A stretch of 64,000 nucleotides of DNA from Flavobacterium hydrocarbonoxydans. GTDB taxonomy: Bacteria > Bacteroidota > Bacteroidia > Flavobacteriales > Flavobacteriaceae. Location of the stretch: the NCBI RefSeq assembly GCF_009789235.1, contig NZ_WSTB01000004.1:411310-475309 (forward strand), given 5' to 3'. Shown here in pieces: positions 8,475 to 16,871 of the stretch. Each line of letters opens with the position of its first letter. Positions within the stretch are counted from its first letter, which is position 1. Both the position numbers and the translations under genes were made by a program. The notes under the pieces are model-generated. The model searched no databases. It was given only the letters and a program-made list of their open reading frames with translations, and was not told the origin of the DNA.

Positions 8475-9788
8475 ATGGGAGTATTTAAAATCGAAGGAGG
8501 AATTCCTTTAAAAGGAGAAATCACGCCACAAGGAGCAAAAAATGAGGCTTTACAAATTTTATGTGCCGTGCTTTTAACGGGTGATAAAGTAAAAATTAAT
8601 AATATTCCCGATATTATTGACATCAATAAATTAATCACTTTGTTGGGTAATTTAGGGGTGAAAATTCAAAGAAACGAACCAGGTTCGATTACGTTTCAGG
8701 CCGATGAGGTAAATGTAGGTTACTTAGAAACCGAAGCTTTTAAAGCAGAAGGCGGAGCATTACGTGGTTCTATTATGATTGTTGGACCGCTTTTGGCTCG
8801 TTTTGGAAGAGGATATATCCCGAAACCAGGAGGAGATAAAATTGGTCGTCGCAGATTAGATACACACTTTGAAGGTTTTATCAACCTTGGAGCAAAATTT
8901 AGATATAACAGAGAAGATCACTTTTACGGAGTTGAATCTCCAAAAGAAGGATTAAAAGGAACAGATATGCTGCTTGATGAAGCTTCTGTAACCGGAACGG
9001 CAAATATCGTGATGGCTGCTGTTTTGGCAAAAGGTCAAACAACGGTTTATAATGCAGCCTGCGAGCCTTACTTGCAGCAATTGTGTAAAATGCTGAACTC
9101 GATGGGTGCCAAAATCACGGGAGTTGGTTCGAATTTATTGACTATCGAAGGTGTTGAAAGCCTTGGCGGATGTGAGCACAGAATCCTTCCGGATATGATC
9201 GAAATCGGTTCATGGATTGGTCTTGCGGCTATGACAAAAAGCGAAATCACCATCAAAAATGTAAGTTGGGAAAACTTAGGTTTGATTCCGAATACGTTTA
9301 GAAAATTAGGTATCACAATCGAAAAAAAGGGAGACGATATTTACATTCCTGCTCACAAAGACGGGTACGAAGTAAAAACAGATATCGACGGTTCTATCCT
9401 GACAATTGCCGATGCGCCATGGCCAGGATTTACACCAGATTTATTAAGCATCGTTTTGGTTGTGGCAACACAGGCAAAAGGAGATGTTTTGATTCACCAA
9501 AAGATGTTCGAAAGCCGTTTATTCTTCGTGGATAAATTAATCGATATGGGAGCAAAAATCATGTTGTGTGACCCGCACCGTGCTGTGGTTATGGGACATA
9601 ATTTTGAATCTCAGTTGAAAGCTACAACAATGTCTTCTCCGGATATTCGTGCGGGAATCTCATTATTGATTGCGGCACTTTCTGCAAAAGGAACAAGTAC
9701 TATTCAAAATATCGAGCAAATCGACCGTGGATATGAGCGTATCGACGAGCGTTTAAGAGCTATCGGAGCAAAAATCGTGAGAGCGTAA
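8475..9788 (+). CDS. murA: UDP-N-acetylglucosamine 1-carboxyvinyltransferase
   Basis: 437 residues of the EPSP-synthase fold. It transfers enolpyruvate from PEP to UDP-GlcNAc, the first committed step of peptidoglycan synthesis. K22 (GAKNEAL), the RGS..VGPLLAR segment, the aspartate in GFTPDLLS and the late arginine in DIRAGISLL are all present. The loop residue equivalent to E. coli Cys115 is D121 (KPGGDKIGRRRLD). Cys-to-Asp at this site is known to abolish fosfomycin inactivation in Mycobacterium, Chlamydia and Borrelia enzymes. The gene has its own intergenic region. Confidence 0.97.
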   Translation: MGVFKIEGGIPLKGEITPQGAKNEALQILCAVLLTGDKVKINNIPDIIDINKLITLLGNLGVKIQRNEPGSITFQADEVNVGYLETEAFKAEGGALRGSIMIVGPLLARFGRGYIPKPGGDKIGRRRLDTHFEGFINLGAKFRYNREDHFYGVESPKEGLKGTDMLLDEASVTGTANIVMAAVLAKGQTTVYNAACEPYLQQLCKMLNSMGAKITGVGSNLLTIEGVESLGGCEHRILPDMIEIGSWIGLAAMTKSEITIKNVSWENLGLIPNTFRKLGITIEKKGDDIYIPAHKDGYEVKTDIDGSILTIADAPWPGFTPDLLSIVLVVATQAKGDVLIHQKMFESRLFFVDKLIDMGAKIMLCDPHRAVVMGHNFESQLKATTMSSPDIRAGISLLIAALSAKGTSTIQNIEQIDRGYERIDERLRAIGAKIVRA

Positions 9789-9798
9789 AGAAAAGTTA

Positions 9799-9858
9799 GC
9801 CACGAATTCACGAATTTTTTTTGATAATCTGTGAAGATATAATTCGTGAATTCGTGGC
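9799..9858. repeat. Perfect 18-bp inverted repeat of CACGAATT words
   Basis: The left arm GCCACGAATTCACGAATT (9799-9816) and the right arm AATTCGTGAATTCGTGGC (9841-9858) are exact reverse complements, 24 bases apart. A single copy of the right arm recurs at 33649-33666. It lies just after murA and may end that transcript. Confidence 0.85.
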
Positions 9859-9892
9859 AAAAAAACTTAATGCTTGTCCTAAATAAGTCTAA

Positions 9893-10768
9893 ATGACGAA
9901 TGAACAAAAAGCTATAAAAGCTACATACTTTAGTATAGCTGGAAACACCTGCTTAGCCATTTCAAAAGGCTTAGCAGGTTTTTTTGGCAATTCTTACGCC
10001 CTGATTGCAGATGCGATCGAATCGACTACGGATATATTTTCGTCCTGTTTAGTGTTGTTCGGAATTAAGTATTCGAACAAACCAGCCGATGAAAATCATC
10101 CTTACGGTCACGGTAGGGCAGAGCCTTTAATTACTTTTTTGGTGGTTGGGTTTTTAATTACTTCTGCTACTATTATTGGATACGAAAGTATCGCTAATAT
10201 CCAGACTTCGCACGATTTACCAAAATCATGGACTTTGTATGTTTTAGGAGCGATTATCATCTGGAAAGAATATTCTTTTAGAGTGGTAATGAAACGCAGT
10301 AAGCAAATCAATAGTTCGGCTTTAGCTGCTGATGCGTGGCACCATCGTAGTGATGCAATTACTTCAGTCGCAGCGTTTATTGGAATTTCGATTGCGCTTT
10401 TTATGGGGAAAGGTTATGAATCTGCTGATGATTGGGCTGCACTTTTTGCGGCATTTTTTATTCTTTACAACAGTTATAAAATTTTCAGACCTGCTCTTGG
10501 TGAAATTATGGACGAACATCTAAACGATGATTTGGTCGAAGAAATTCGTGTAAAATCATTAACCGTAAAAGGAATTCTGGGAACCGAAAAATGTTTCATC
10601 CGTAAGGCGGGAATGCGCTACCATGTAGATTTGCATGCTATTGTTTCAGCCAATATTTCGGTAAAAGAAGGACATGAATTGTCGCATAAATTGCAAGATA
10701 CTCTGAAAGAACAAATTCCTGAATTAGGAAATGTTTTGATTCATATTGAACCAGATGATTATCATTGA
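9893..10768 (+). CDS. Cation diffusion facilitator family transporter
   Basis: 291 residues, a CDF-type divalent metal/proton antiporter with an N-terminal six-helix membrane domain and a C-terminal cytoplasmic domain. Metal-site candidates are E43 and D47 (DAIESTTD) and H150 and D154 (WHHRSD). The loop HPYGHGRAE is typical of the family. The C-terminal part HVDLHAIV..HELSHKLQDTLKEQIPE..VLIHIEP fits the dimerising CTD. Zn, Fe or Mn export are all possible; the glutamate in place of the usual first aspartate makes specificity uncertain. Confidence 0.9.
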   Translation: MTNEQKAIKATYFSIAGNTCLAISKGLAGFFGNSYALIADAIESTTDIFSSCLVLFGIKYSNKPADENHPYGHGRAEPLITFLVVGFLITSATIIGYESIANIQTSHDLPKSWTLYVLGAIIIWKEYSFRVVMKRSKQINSSALAADAWHHRSDAITSVAAFIGISIALFMGKGYESADDWAALFAAFFILYNSYKIFRPALGEIMDEHLNDDLVEEIRVKSLTVKGILGTEKCFIRKAGMRYHVDLHAIVSANISVKEGHELSHKLQDTLKEQIPELGNVLIHIEPDDYH

Positions 10769-10778
10769 GAACAAAGTG

Positions 10779-10926
10779 GCTAAGATTCTAAGGTTCAAAG
10801 ATTTTCTCTCATCATAGATATAAAAAAACTGATTAAAAATTAACTTACGTAATTTTTAATCAGTTTTTTATATGAGAGATTTTTTAAATCTTAGTTAATC
10901 AGAATCTTAGCGCCTTAGTACCTTAG
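10779..10926. repeat. Large nested inverted repeat between convergent genes
   Basis: The outer arms are iterated CTAAG words (GGCTAAGATTCTAAGG on the left, GAATCTTAGCGCCTTAG on the right). They enclose a strong inner hairpin at 10818-10874 whose arms ATATAAAAA..CTGATTAAAAATTA are near-perfect. It probably terminates both the CDF gene and the leftward lipoprotein gene. Confidence 0.75.
10818..10874. terminator. Bidirectional terminator hairpin
   Basis: A 24-bp, A/T-rich near-perfect stem with loop ACTTACG and poly-T on both strands. It lies between the CDF gene and the convergent lipoprotein gene. Confidence 0.7.
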
Positions 10927-11645
10927 ATTGGTTTGTAATTTTTAATTTCCCATTTATTTAATCCTAAATCAATATAGTTGTAATGTAAAACATCGTTTTT
11001 ATCAAATTGTCCATTTTGGTTGGTATCTTCAATGGTTCTGAAATACAAACGGTTTTTTGATTCAATTAAATTCCAATCTACCAATTCTTCTAAATCTGTT
11101 GACACTTTCGTGAAATTTTCTCCGCTGATATCGCTTAGGTATAAAGTTTTAATATCACCAGTATCAATTTTTCCATCTTTGTTAGTGTCTGAATCTGTTA
11201 AAGTATAAACCATTACTTGATTTTGAGTTCTATCGGCAACTGTTTTTAAATAAGTTGCAGTTAAAATTAAAACAGGTTTGTCAGACAAAGGTCTGATGGA
11301 ATCAGAATCTACTTTTTGGAATTTCAAATTTTGCAAATAGCCCGTGATTTCATATTCGCCTAAATTCGAAATAGTAAAACTCACATCGTTTACACTTGAA
11401 GAACCATAACGTGCTTTAGAACCTTTTTCGAATACACGTAAATCTCCAACAGGATGAATCAGATAACTCGTACCTTCCATCTGAATGGGTAAATCGGCAA
11501 TTTCTATTTGTGTAGAATCGTTTTTCGTAACTACTCCGCTTTTATTAGAAGTGTCATAAATTACTTTTGGTTTTTTAACTTCATCACGGCAACCGGTTAA
11601 AAAAATCACAACTAATGCACTGTATATATATAGTATCTTTTTCAT
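10923..11645 (-). CDS. Lipoprotein with EF-hand/dockerin-like calcium loops
   Basis: 240 residues. The signal peptide MKKILYIYSALVVIFLTGC ends in a lipobox cysteine at 19. Two calcium-loop motifs are visible in the C-terminal half, DSDTNKDGKIDTGD and EDTNQNGQFDKND, with the spaced D/N/D residues of dockerin or EF-hand loops. The middle part shows no domain I can name. A surface or periplasmic calcium-binding role is inferred. A -7 box TATATTTG on the minus strand (11667-11674) may start its transcript; the TonB receptor gene lies 79 bases upstream. Confidence 0.75.
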   Translation of the reverse strand: MKKILYIYSALVVIFLTGCRDEVKKPKVIYDTSNKSGVVTKNDSTQIEIADLPIQMEGTSYLIHPVGDLRVFEKGSKARYGSSSVNDVSFTISNLGEYEITGYLQNLKFQKVDSDSIRPLSDKPVLILTATYLKTVADRTQNQVMVYTLTDSDTNKDGKIDTGDIKTLYLSDISGENFTKVSTDLEELVDWNLIESKNRLYFRTIEDTNQNGQFDKNDVLHYNYIDLGLNKWEIKNYKPI

Positions 11646-11724
11646 AACTTAATTTCTAATTGAATTCAAATATAAACAATAAAATGTTTTTTGTTTTAAA
11701 ACGCAACCTAATTCAATGACTAAA

Positions 11725-14190
11725 TTAAAACCTCGCATTCAGTTTTACATTAAAAACCCTCGAAGTCATGTAATTAGGAATGGCGTATTGATTTTTAGAA
11801 TACGCATCGCGTACCCAGGTATTCGTTATGGCATTTTGATTATTAAAAAGATTAAAAACTTCTATTCCCAATGATAATTCTTTGAATTTTTTTAACCAAT
11901 TGGCTTTTGCCACTTTGGTATTGCTATCTATAAAAACTTTAGAAAAACCAATATCTGCTCTTCGGTAATCATTCAGCCTGTTTTGATATAAATATGGATC
12001 GGAATAGGAAGGTGAACCTCCCGGTAAGCCTGTGTTGTAAACCAAATTTAGATACACTTTTACACTTGGAATATTGGGCATATAGTCCTGAAATAAAACG
12101 GCAAATTTTAGTCTTTGGTCAGTTGGTCTTGCTATAAAGCCTTTGTTTTCGTAGTTTTCTTCGGTTTTCAAATAACCAAAACTAACCCAGGATTCTGTTC
12201 CGGGAACAAATTCTCCATTTAGCCTAAAATCAATTCCCTGCGCATACGATTTTGCATTATTGTCAGCGACATAACGAATGCGTACATTATCAATAGAATA
12301 AGTGTTCACGTCAGATAGTGACTTGTAATACAATTCTGTGACCCATTTAAAAGGGCGGTTCCACATCTTAAAATTATAATCATTACTCACTACAAAATGC
12401 ACGGACTGCTGCGCCTTTACATTAGGTTGTACTTCTCCATTTGCATCTCTAAGTTCGCGATAAAATGGCGGCTGATGATACAATCCGCCAGAAATTCTAA
12501 AAACCATATCCTTATCCCAATCCGGTTTTATGGTAAACTGTGCACGCGGACTAAAAACGGTTTGATTCTTTCCTTCGATAGCGGCACCAGAAACCTGCCA
12601 GCTCTGAAAACGCGCTCCAATCGTGTACCAAATTTCATTACTGCCTAACTCTGTTTTGTTATTCCATTGGGCATAACCTGAAAACCTATTGATGTCATTA
12701 AAATTGGTGGCACGAATGTTTTGGTAAGGCAAAAGTGGTCCGGTATATGGTGTTTCTGGCTGATTGTCTTTTGGTAAAACAACCAACGGGGGATTAATAG
12801 AAAACCCAGCAGAATCAATCACTTCCCATTCTACAACCCGGTCGCGAATGGATTCTCTAGTGTATTTTAAACCAAATTCAAGTTCGCTATTCGCCCATTC
12901 TTTAAATCCCTTAATTTCGATATTAGCGATTAAAGCATCCAAATCGTTTCGGGCATGATTGAGTTGTGTACCTATTCCCCTTGTAAAATTAATATTGTCA
13001 GAAACCGGTGAACCATCTTCGTTTACTTCACCTAAACGGTATTGTGCCAAAATATCAAAGTGTTCTTTTTCGATGGTGTGAAATAAGGAACCAATCAATT
13101 TGAAAGTTAGGGTTGGTGATGCTTTGTAAGTAGTTTTTAAAGCACCAAAATAAGTGTCATACTGATCTTTTTCTCTCCCTTCGTAATATACATTCAGGGT
13201 CATGGGTTTATCAATTGTTCCAAATTTAGTTTCACGTGTCAGAGGCTGATACAGGTATTTGTTTTGCGAAATGTTTCCTAAAAAACTCATTTGCCATTTC
13301 TCCGAAATATCATAATTTACATTGGTCTGAATATCTGCAAAAGTAGGCGTGTAATTGGTTTGTGTGTCCTGACTATTCACTAACAAACTATTATTTCGAT
13401 AACGAACTCCTGTTACTGCAGACCATTTTTTATTTTTAGAAACGGCATCAACAGCAACACTTCCGCCGAGAAAACTGGCTTCAAGTACAGCTCCAAATTG
13501 TGTAGGTTTTCTGTAGGTAATGTCTAAGACAGAGGATAATTTATCACCAAATTTAGCCTGAAACCCACCAGCCGAAAAATCGACATTCTGAACTAAATCG
13601 GTATTGGTAAAACTCAAGCCTTCTTGTTGACCTGAACGGATCAGGAAAGGGCGATAGACTTCAATCTCGTTTACATAGACTAAATTTTCATCATAATTTC
13701 CGCCTCGGACAGCATATTGTGAACTTAATTCGTTATTAGAATTTACGCCCGGTAATGTTTTTAAGATGTTCTCGATTCCGGCATTGGCACCTGGAATTTT
13801 CCGGATGGTTTCAGGGCTGATAATCGTAATGCCCTGTACTCTTTTTTTGTTTTTTGAGCTTACAAAAACTTCGCCCATTTGCTCTTCGGAATTGCTCATT
13901 ACCGGATTAAAAACGAAAATTTCGCTGGGTTTTAAAACCACTGTTAGCGACATCATTTTTAAAGAAATATGAGTAAAAACAAGTACTGTTTTTTTATTCG
14001 AAGGAATTTCAATTTCAAAAAAACCATTAGAATTGGATTGCGACACATTTCCTGAAGCCGAAACATTGACGTCTGCAACAGGTTTATTTTCCTGATCCAG
14101 AATTACTCCTTTAACCGTTGCATTTTGGGCAAATGAAAAATAACCACAGCATAAAAAAAGGAAAACGATTATTAACTTACTACTATTCAA
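11725..14190 (-). CDS. TonB-dependent receptor with carboxypeptidase-regulatory domain
   Basis: 821 residues. A signal peptide (to about FAQ22) is followed by a CarboxypepD_reg-like beta-sandwich (ATVKGVILDQENKPVADVNV). The plug domain holds GIENILKTLPGVNSNNELSSQYAVRGGNYDENLVYVN, and a 22-strand outer-membrane barrel ends in an aromatic residue (NVKLNARF). It imports an unknown ligand with TonB energy. No SusD partner is adjacent, which argues against a polysaccharide-utilisation locus. It starts 11 bases after the M23 peptidase stop, so it is likely co-transcribed. Confidence 0.9.
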   Translation of the reverse strand: MNSSKLIIVFLFLCCGYFSFAQNATVKGVILDQENKPVADVNVSASGNVSQSNSNGFFEIEIPSNKKTVLVFTHISLKMMSLTVVLKPSEIFVFNPVMSNSEEQMGEVFVSSKNKKRVQGITIISPETIRKIPGANAGIENILKTLPGVNSNNELSSQYAVRGGNYDENLVYVNEIEVYRPFLIRSGQQEGLSFTNTDLVQNVDFSAGGFQAKFGDKLSSVLDITYRKPTQFGAVLEASFLGGSVAVDAVSKNKKWSAVTGVRYRNNSLLVNSQDTQTNYTPTFADIQTNVNYDISEKWQMSFLGNISQNKYLYQPLTRETKFGTIDKPMTLNVYYEGREKDQYDTYFGALKTTYKASPTLTFKLIGSLFHTIEKEHFDILAQYRLGEVNEDGSPVSDNINFTRGIGTQLNHARNDLDALIANIEIKGFKEWANSELEFGLKYTRESIRDRVVEWEVIDSAGFSINPPLVVLPKDNQPETPYTGPLLPYQNIRATNFNDINRFSGYAQWNNKTELGSNEIWYTIGARFQSWQVSGAAIEGKNQTVFSPRAQFTIKPDWDKDMVFRISGGLYHQPPFYRELRDANGEVQPNVKAQQSVHFVVSNDYNFKMWNRPFKWVTELYYKSLSDVNTYSIDNVRIRYVADNNAKSYAQGIDFRLNGEFVPGTESWVSFGYLKTEENYENKGFIARPTDQRLKFAVLFQDYMPNIPSVKVYLNLVYNTGLPGGSPSYSDPYLYQNRLNDYRRADIGFSKVFIDSNTKVAKANWLKKFKELSLGIEVFNLFNNQNAITNTWVRDAYSKNQYAIPNYMTSRVFNVKLNARF

Positions 14191-14201
14191 GCGTTTTGAT
14201 T

Positions 14202-15896
14202 TTATTTTTGTTGACTTCTGAAAAAGTGAGTTTCAAAGATAGTAGAATTCCCTACATTATCGACTACTTCAATTTTTAAATCATTAGCACCTTCTGCTAC
14301 TATCCCGTCATCGAATTTATGGGTGATTTTTTTGGTTTTATTATCATATTCAAACAAAATCCATTTTCCGTTTAAGTAACCATTGTACGATTTTATTCCG
14401 GAAAGATTATCATTAATGCTAAATTGAATAGTTTTCATCTCGCTAATCCATTTGTCCTGAATGGGTTTTAAGATTTTTATCGTTGGTGGAGTAGTATCGA
14501 TTGCTAGACCGTATTGGCCTAAAATTTTAGATTTGGCTGTAAAAACAGTTCCTTTTCTTGTAGTGGCAGTATAACCAAAGCTTTTTCCGTTGAATTTTCC
14601 AATAAAAACTTTGTCACGCAACTCCTCGGCATAAGTACTGTCCTGAATGGTGATGGTGAAATTAGAATGTGCCGGAACTGTATCATCATGAATGTAAATG
14701 CGATTGTTTTTTACATCAAAATTCATTTTGAAATCATTGTAAAATGTTCCTGCCGGCAAAAAAACCGACATATTCTCTTTTTCGAAAATAGCATCTTTAT
14801 CGGAATGAATAAAATATTTGGAGGTGTCGGGCTCGGCGCTTACAATTGGTGTTGCGTCATCAAATTCCAGCGGAATGGTAACCGAATTAATATTTCCAAA
14901 ATAATCTGAAACTTCAATTCTATAAGTAGCACTTAGATTAGGAACTACAGGAATTACGCCATTTAGGGAATCTGTTTTAATGATGCTTAACGCAAAAGGT
15001 TTTTCCATAAAAAGTTTTTGAATACGCTGCCCTGTTTTTTTGTATTTTGAATAATCAATAAAGGCGTTGATGTAGCGCATTTCATCAAAAGAATAGGTGC
15101 TGAATCGATATTTGTAATTGGGATTTCCATTTAAAAAAGCACTTACATTATAAACACCATTTCTATTATAGGACACGTCATCAAAATCAACGGCATTGAT
15201 TCCAAATCCGATTTTTCCGTTTGCTTTCACTTTATTAACTAAATAAGTGCCGTCTTTTTGCAAAGCCATATTTAGTAATAAGGGCTGTTTAGACTGATTT
15301 ACGGTTGTGCCCTCTAAAGGATATACGTAGAGTCCGGAAATAGTAGGTTTTTTATTATCGGCAATTTCTTTATCAAAGCCAAAGAACATTGGATTTATAA
15401 CAAATTCAGTTTTGGAATCACGAAATTCAAAATGCAAGTGCGGTCCTTCAGATGAACCGGTATTGCCCGAAAGTGCAATCAATTGTCCTTTGGTTACGGG
15501 TAATTCATCTGGTTTTAGAAACATTTCAATTTCAAAAGATTGTTTTTCATAGTGTGTTTTCTGAACGTAATCCTGAATTGGACCTACTGGATTCTGCAAA
15601 TGGCCGTACACCGAAGTATAACCGTTTGGGTGCGTGATGTAAATACATTTTCCGTTTCCGAAAGTCGAAATTTTAATTCTCGAAACATAGCCATCCGCTA
15701 CAGCATAAACATTTAAACCCTCTCGCTGTTTGGTTTTTAAGTCGAAACCAGCATGAAAATGATTTGGGCGTAATTCGCCAAAATTCCCGGAGAGCTGCAT
15801 GGGTATATCTAGTGGTGAGCGGAAGTAATCCTGAGGATATTGCGTCTGAGCAAAAATAAAATTACAAAACAATAAAGAAAAAATAGTCAATTTCAT
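14202..15896 (-). CDS. M23 family metallopeptidase
   Basis: 564 residues from the ATG at 15896. That start gives a clean signal peptide MKLTIFSLLFCNFIFAQ; the upstream ATG at 15959 would bury it behind 21 residues. The LytM zinc site is complete: H48 and D52 (HFHAGFDLKT), H99 in GHL, and H153/H155 (PHLHFEF). The protein probably cleaves peptidoglycan cross-bridges or a peptide substrate. The long C-terminal region (about residues 165-564) is beta-rich and may anchor or position it. It leads an operon with the TonB receptor. Confidence 0.9.
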   Translation of the reverse strand: MKLTIFSLLFCNFIFAQTQYPQDYFRSPLDIPMQLSGNFGELRPNHFHAGFDLKTKQREGLNVYAVADGYVSRIKISTFGNGKCIYITHPNGYTSVYGHLQNPVGPIQDYVQKTHYEKQSFEIEMFLKPDELPVTKGQLIALSGNTGSSEGPHLHFEFRDSKTEFVINPMFFGFDKEIADNKKPTISGLYVYPLEGTTVNQSKQPLLLNMALQKDGTYLVNKVKANGKIGFGINAVDFDDVSYNRNGVYNVSAFLNGNPNYKYRFSTYSFDEMRYINAFIDYSKYKKTGQRIQKLFMEKPFALSIIKTDSLNGVIPVVPNLSATYRIEVSDYFGNINSVTIPLEFDDATPIVSAEPDTSKYFIHSDKDAIFEKENMSVFLPAGTFYNDFKMNFDVKNNRIYIHDDTVPAHSNFTITIQDSTYAEELRDKVFIGKFNGKSFGYTATTRKGTVFTAKSKILGQYGLAIDTTPPTIKILKPIQDKWISEMKTIQFSINDNLSGIKSYNGYLNGKWILFEYDNKTKKITHKFDDGIVAEGANDLKIEVVDNVGNSTIFETHFFRSQQK

Positions 15897-16015
15897 GGGT
15901 AAGCTTTTTGCTAAGGTAAAAAAAAGCCTGCAAAAAAGATAATAAAATAATAAAAACACAATTAATTGAATTTCATTTATTTGCTTATTTTTAATGCAAA
16001 AAAATCGATAAAAAA

Positions 16016-16045
16016 TTGCATTAATAAAAAGGAATACTAACTTTG
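16016..16045 (+). promoter_or_regulatory. Promoter of the coiled-coil/zapA operon
   Basis: TTG (16016-16018), a 19-base spacer, then TAACTTTG (16038-16045). This is a good fit to the Flavobacterium primary promoter consensus, 28 bases before the ATG at 16074. Confidence 0.75.
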
Positions 16046-16073
16046 TAGGATTAAGTAATGAATAGGATTTATA

Positions 16074-16364
16074 ATGAGTGTAATTGCCGAAATAATTGAT
16101 ACTCTTGAATATAAAGTCGAAAAGCTTTTTTCGAAATTAAAAGGTTTAGAGAAAAATAATCAAGACTTACGATTAGAACTAACAAAAGCTGCACAAATCA
16201 TACAAAGACAATCTCAGGAGATTGAGACTTTGAAAAAGCAGTATGATACACTCAAAATAGCCAATTCATTGCTGGGCAGCGATAACAACAAGAGAGAGAC
16301 AAAGCTTAAAATAAATTCATTAATTCGCGAAATTGATTACTGTATAGCGCAACTATCAGATTAA
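16074..16364 (+). CDS. Small coiled-coil protein, possible ZapA partner
   Basis: 96 residues, almost entirely predicted coiled coil (LEYKVEKLFSKLKGLEKNN, then QSQEIETLKKQYDTLK), with no signal peptide. It is separated from zapA by five bases and shares its promoter. In Gammaproteobacteria ZapA works with the coiled-coil protein ZapB at the division ring, so a ZapB-like role is an inference from structure and neighbourhood; sequence identity is not claimed. Confidence 0.8.
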   Translation: MSVIAEIIDTLEYKVEKLFSKLKGLEKNNQDLRLELTKAAQIIQRQSQEIETLKKQYDTLKIANSLLGSDNNKRETKLKINSLIREIDYCIAQLSD

Positions 16365-16369
16365 ATAAC

Positions 16370-16663
16370 ATGGACGGAAAGCTTAGAATTAAAATATCAA
16401 TTGCCGACAGAGTTTACCCATTGACGGTAGAACCGGCTCAGGAAGAAGGGCTTAGAAGCGCTTCCAAAAAAATTGATGCTATGATCAAGCAATTCGAAGA
16501 AAGTTACGCAGTTCGTGACAAACAAGATGTACTGGCTATGTGCGCTTTGCAATTTGCATCGCAGGTAGAACAGAAACAGATTGATAACGCAATAGATGGC
16601 GAGGAAACCATCGAAAGAATTGAAAGATTAAATTCGCTTTTGGATCAATATCTCGAAAATTAA
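16370..16663 (+). CDS. zapA: Cell division protein ZapA
   Basis: 97 residues. The N-terminal KLRIKISIADRVYPLTVEPAQEE and the following helix SASKKIDAMIKQFEESY match the FtsZ-binding head of ZapA. The C-terminal helix would form the antiparallel dimer. ZapA bundles FtsZ filaments at mid-cell. It lies between the coiled-coil protein and a 6S-type RNA; zapA next to the 6S RNA gene is also the arrangement in E. coli. Confidence 0.9.
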   Translation: MDGKLRIKISIADRVYPLTVEPAQEEGLRSASKKIDAMIKQFEESYAVRDKQDVLAMCALQFASQVEQKQIDNAIDGEETIERIERLNSLLDQYLEN

Positions 16664-16689
16664 ACGTTCTTTACAGCAACTAAGATACT

Positions 16690-16850
16690 GCCTACATTAG
16701 TTCATATTTGGTAAACTCAACACTAACAAATTAGAATGAGCGAATCATCACTACTATAGTATGCCCTGCTTCGGCAAGGAAACTTGAACAGTGAGTTAGC
16801 TCAAAACTTGTCTTTACGAGTTTATTCAAGCAATTAATGTAGGCTTTTTT
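16690..16850 (+). ncRNA. ssrS: 6S RNA (6S-Flavo type)
   Basis: The 197-base gap between zapA and rny is bounded by a perfect 10-bp terminal stem, GCCTACATTA (16690-16699) and TAATGTAGGC (16835-16844), followed by poly-T. Inside, an interrupted long stem and an apical GCC..TTCG..GGC hairpin fit the 6S layout of a long duplex with a central bubble that mimics an open promoter and binds RNA polymerase holoenzyme. The size of about 155 nt and the zapA neighbour support the call. It resembles the 6S-Flavo class described from comparative genomics. Confidence 0.8.
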
Positions 16851-16871
16851 TATATATAAATTTTAACAAAC

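Noticed and set aside
12397..12648. 83-codon antisense open frame in the TonB receptor gene
   Set aside because: It is a reverse-strand shadow of the receptor coding sequence with no independent signals.
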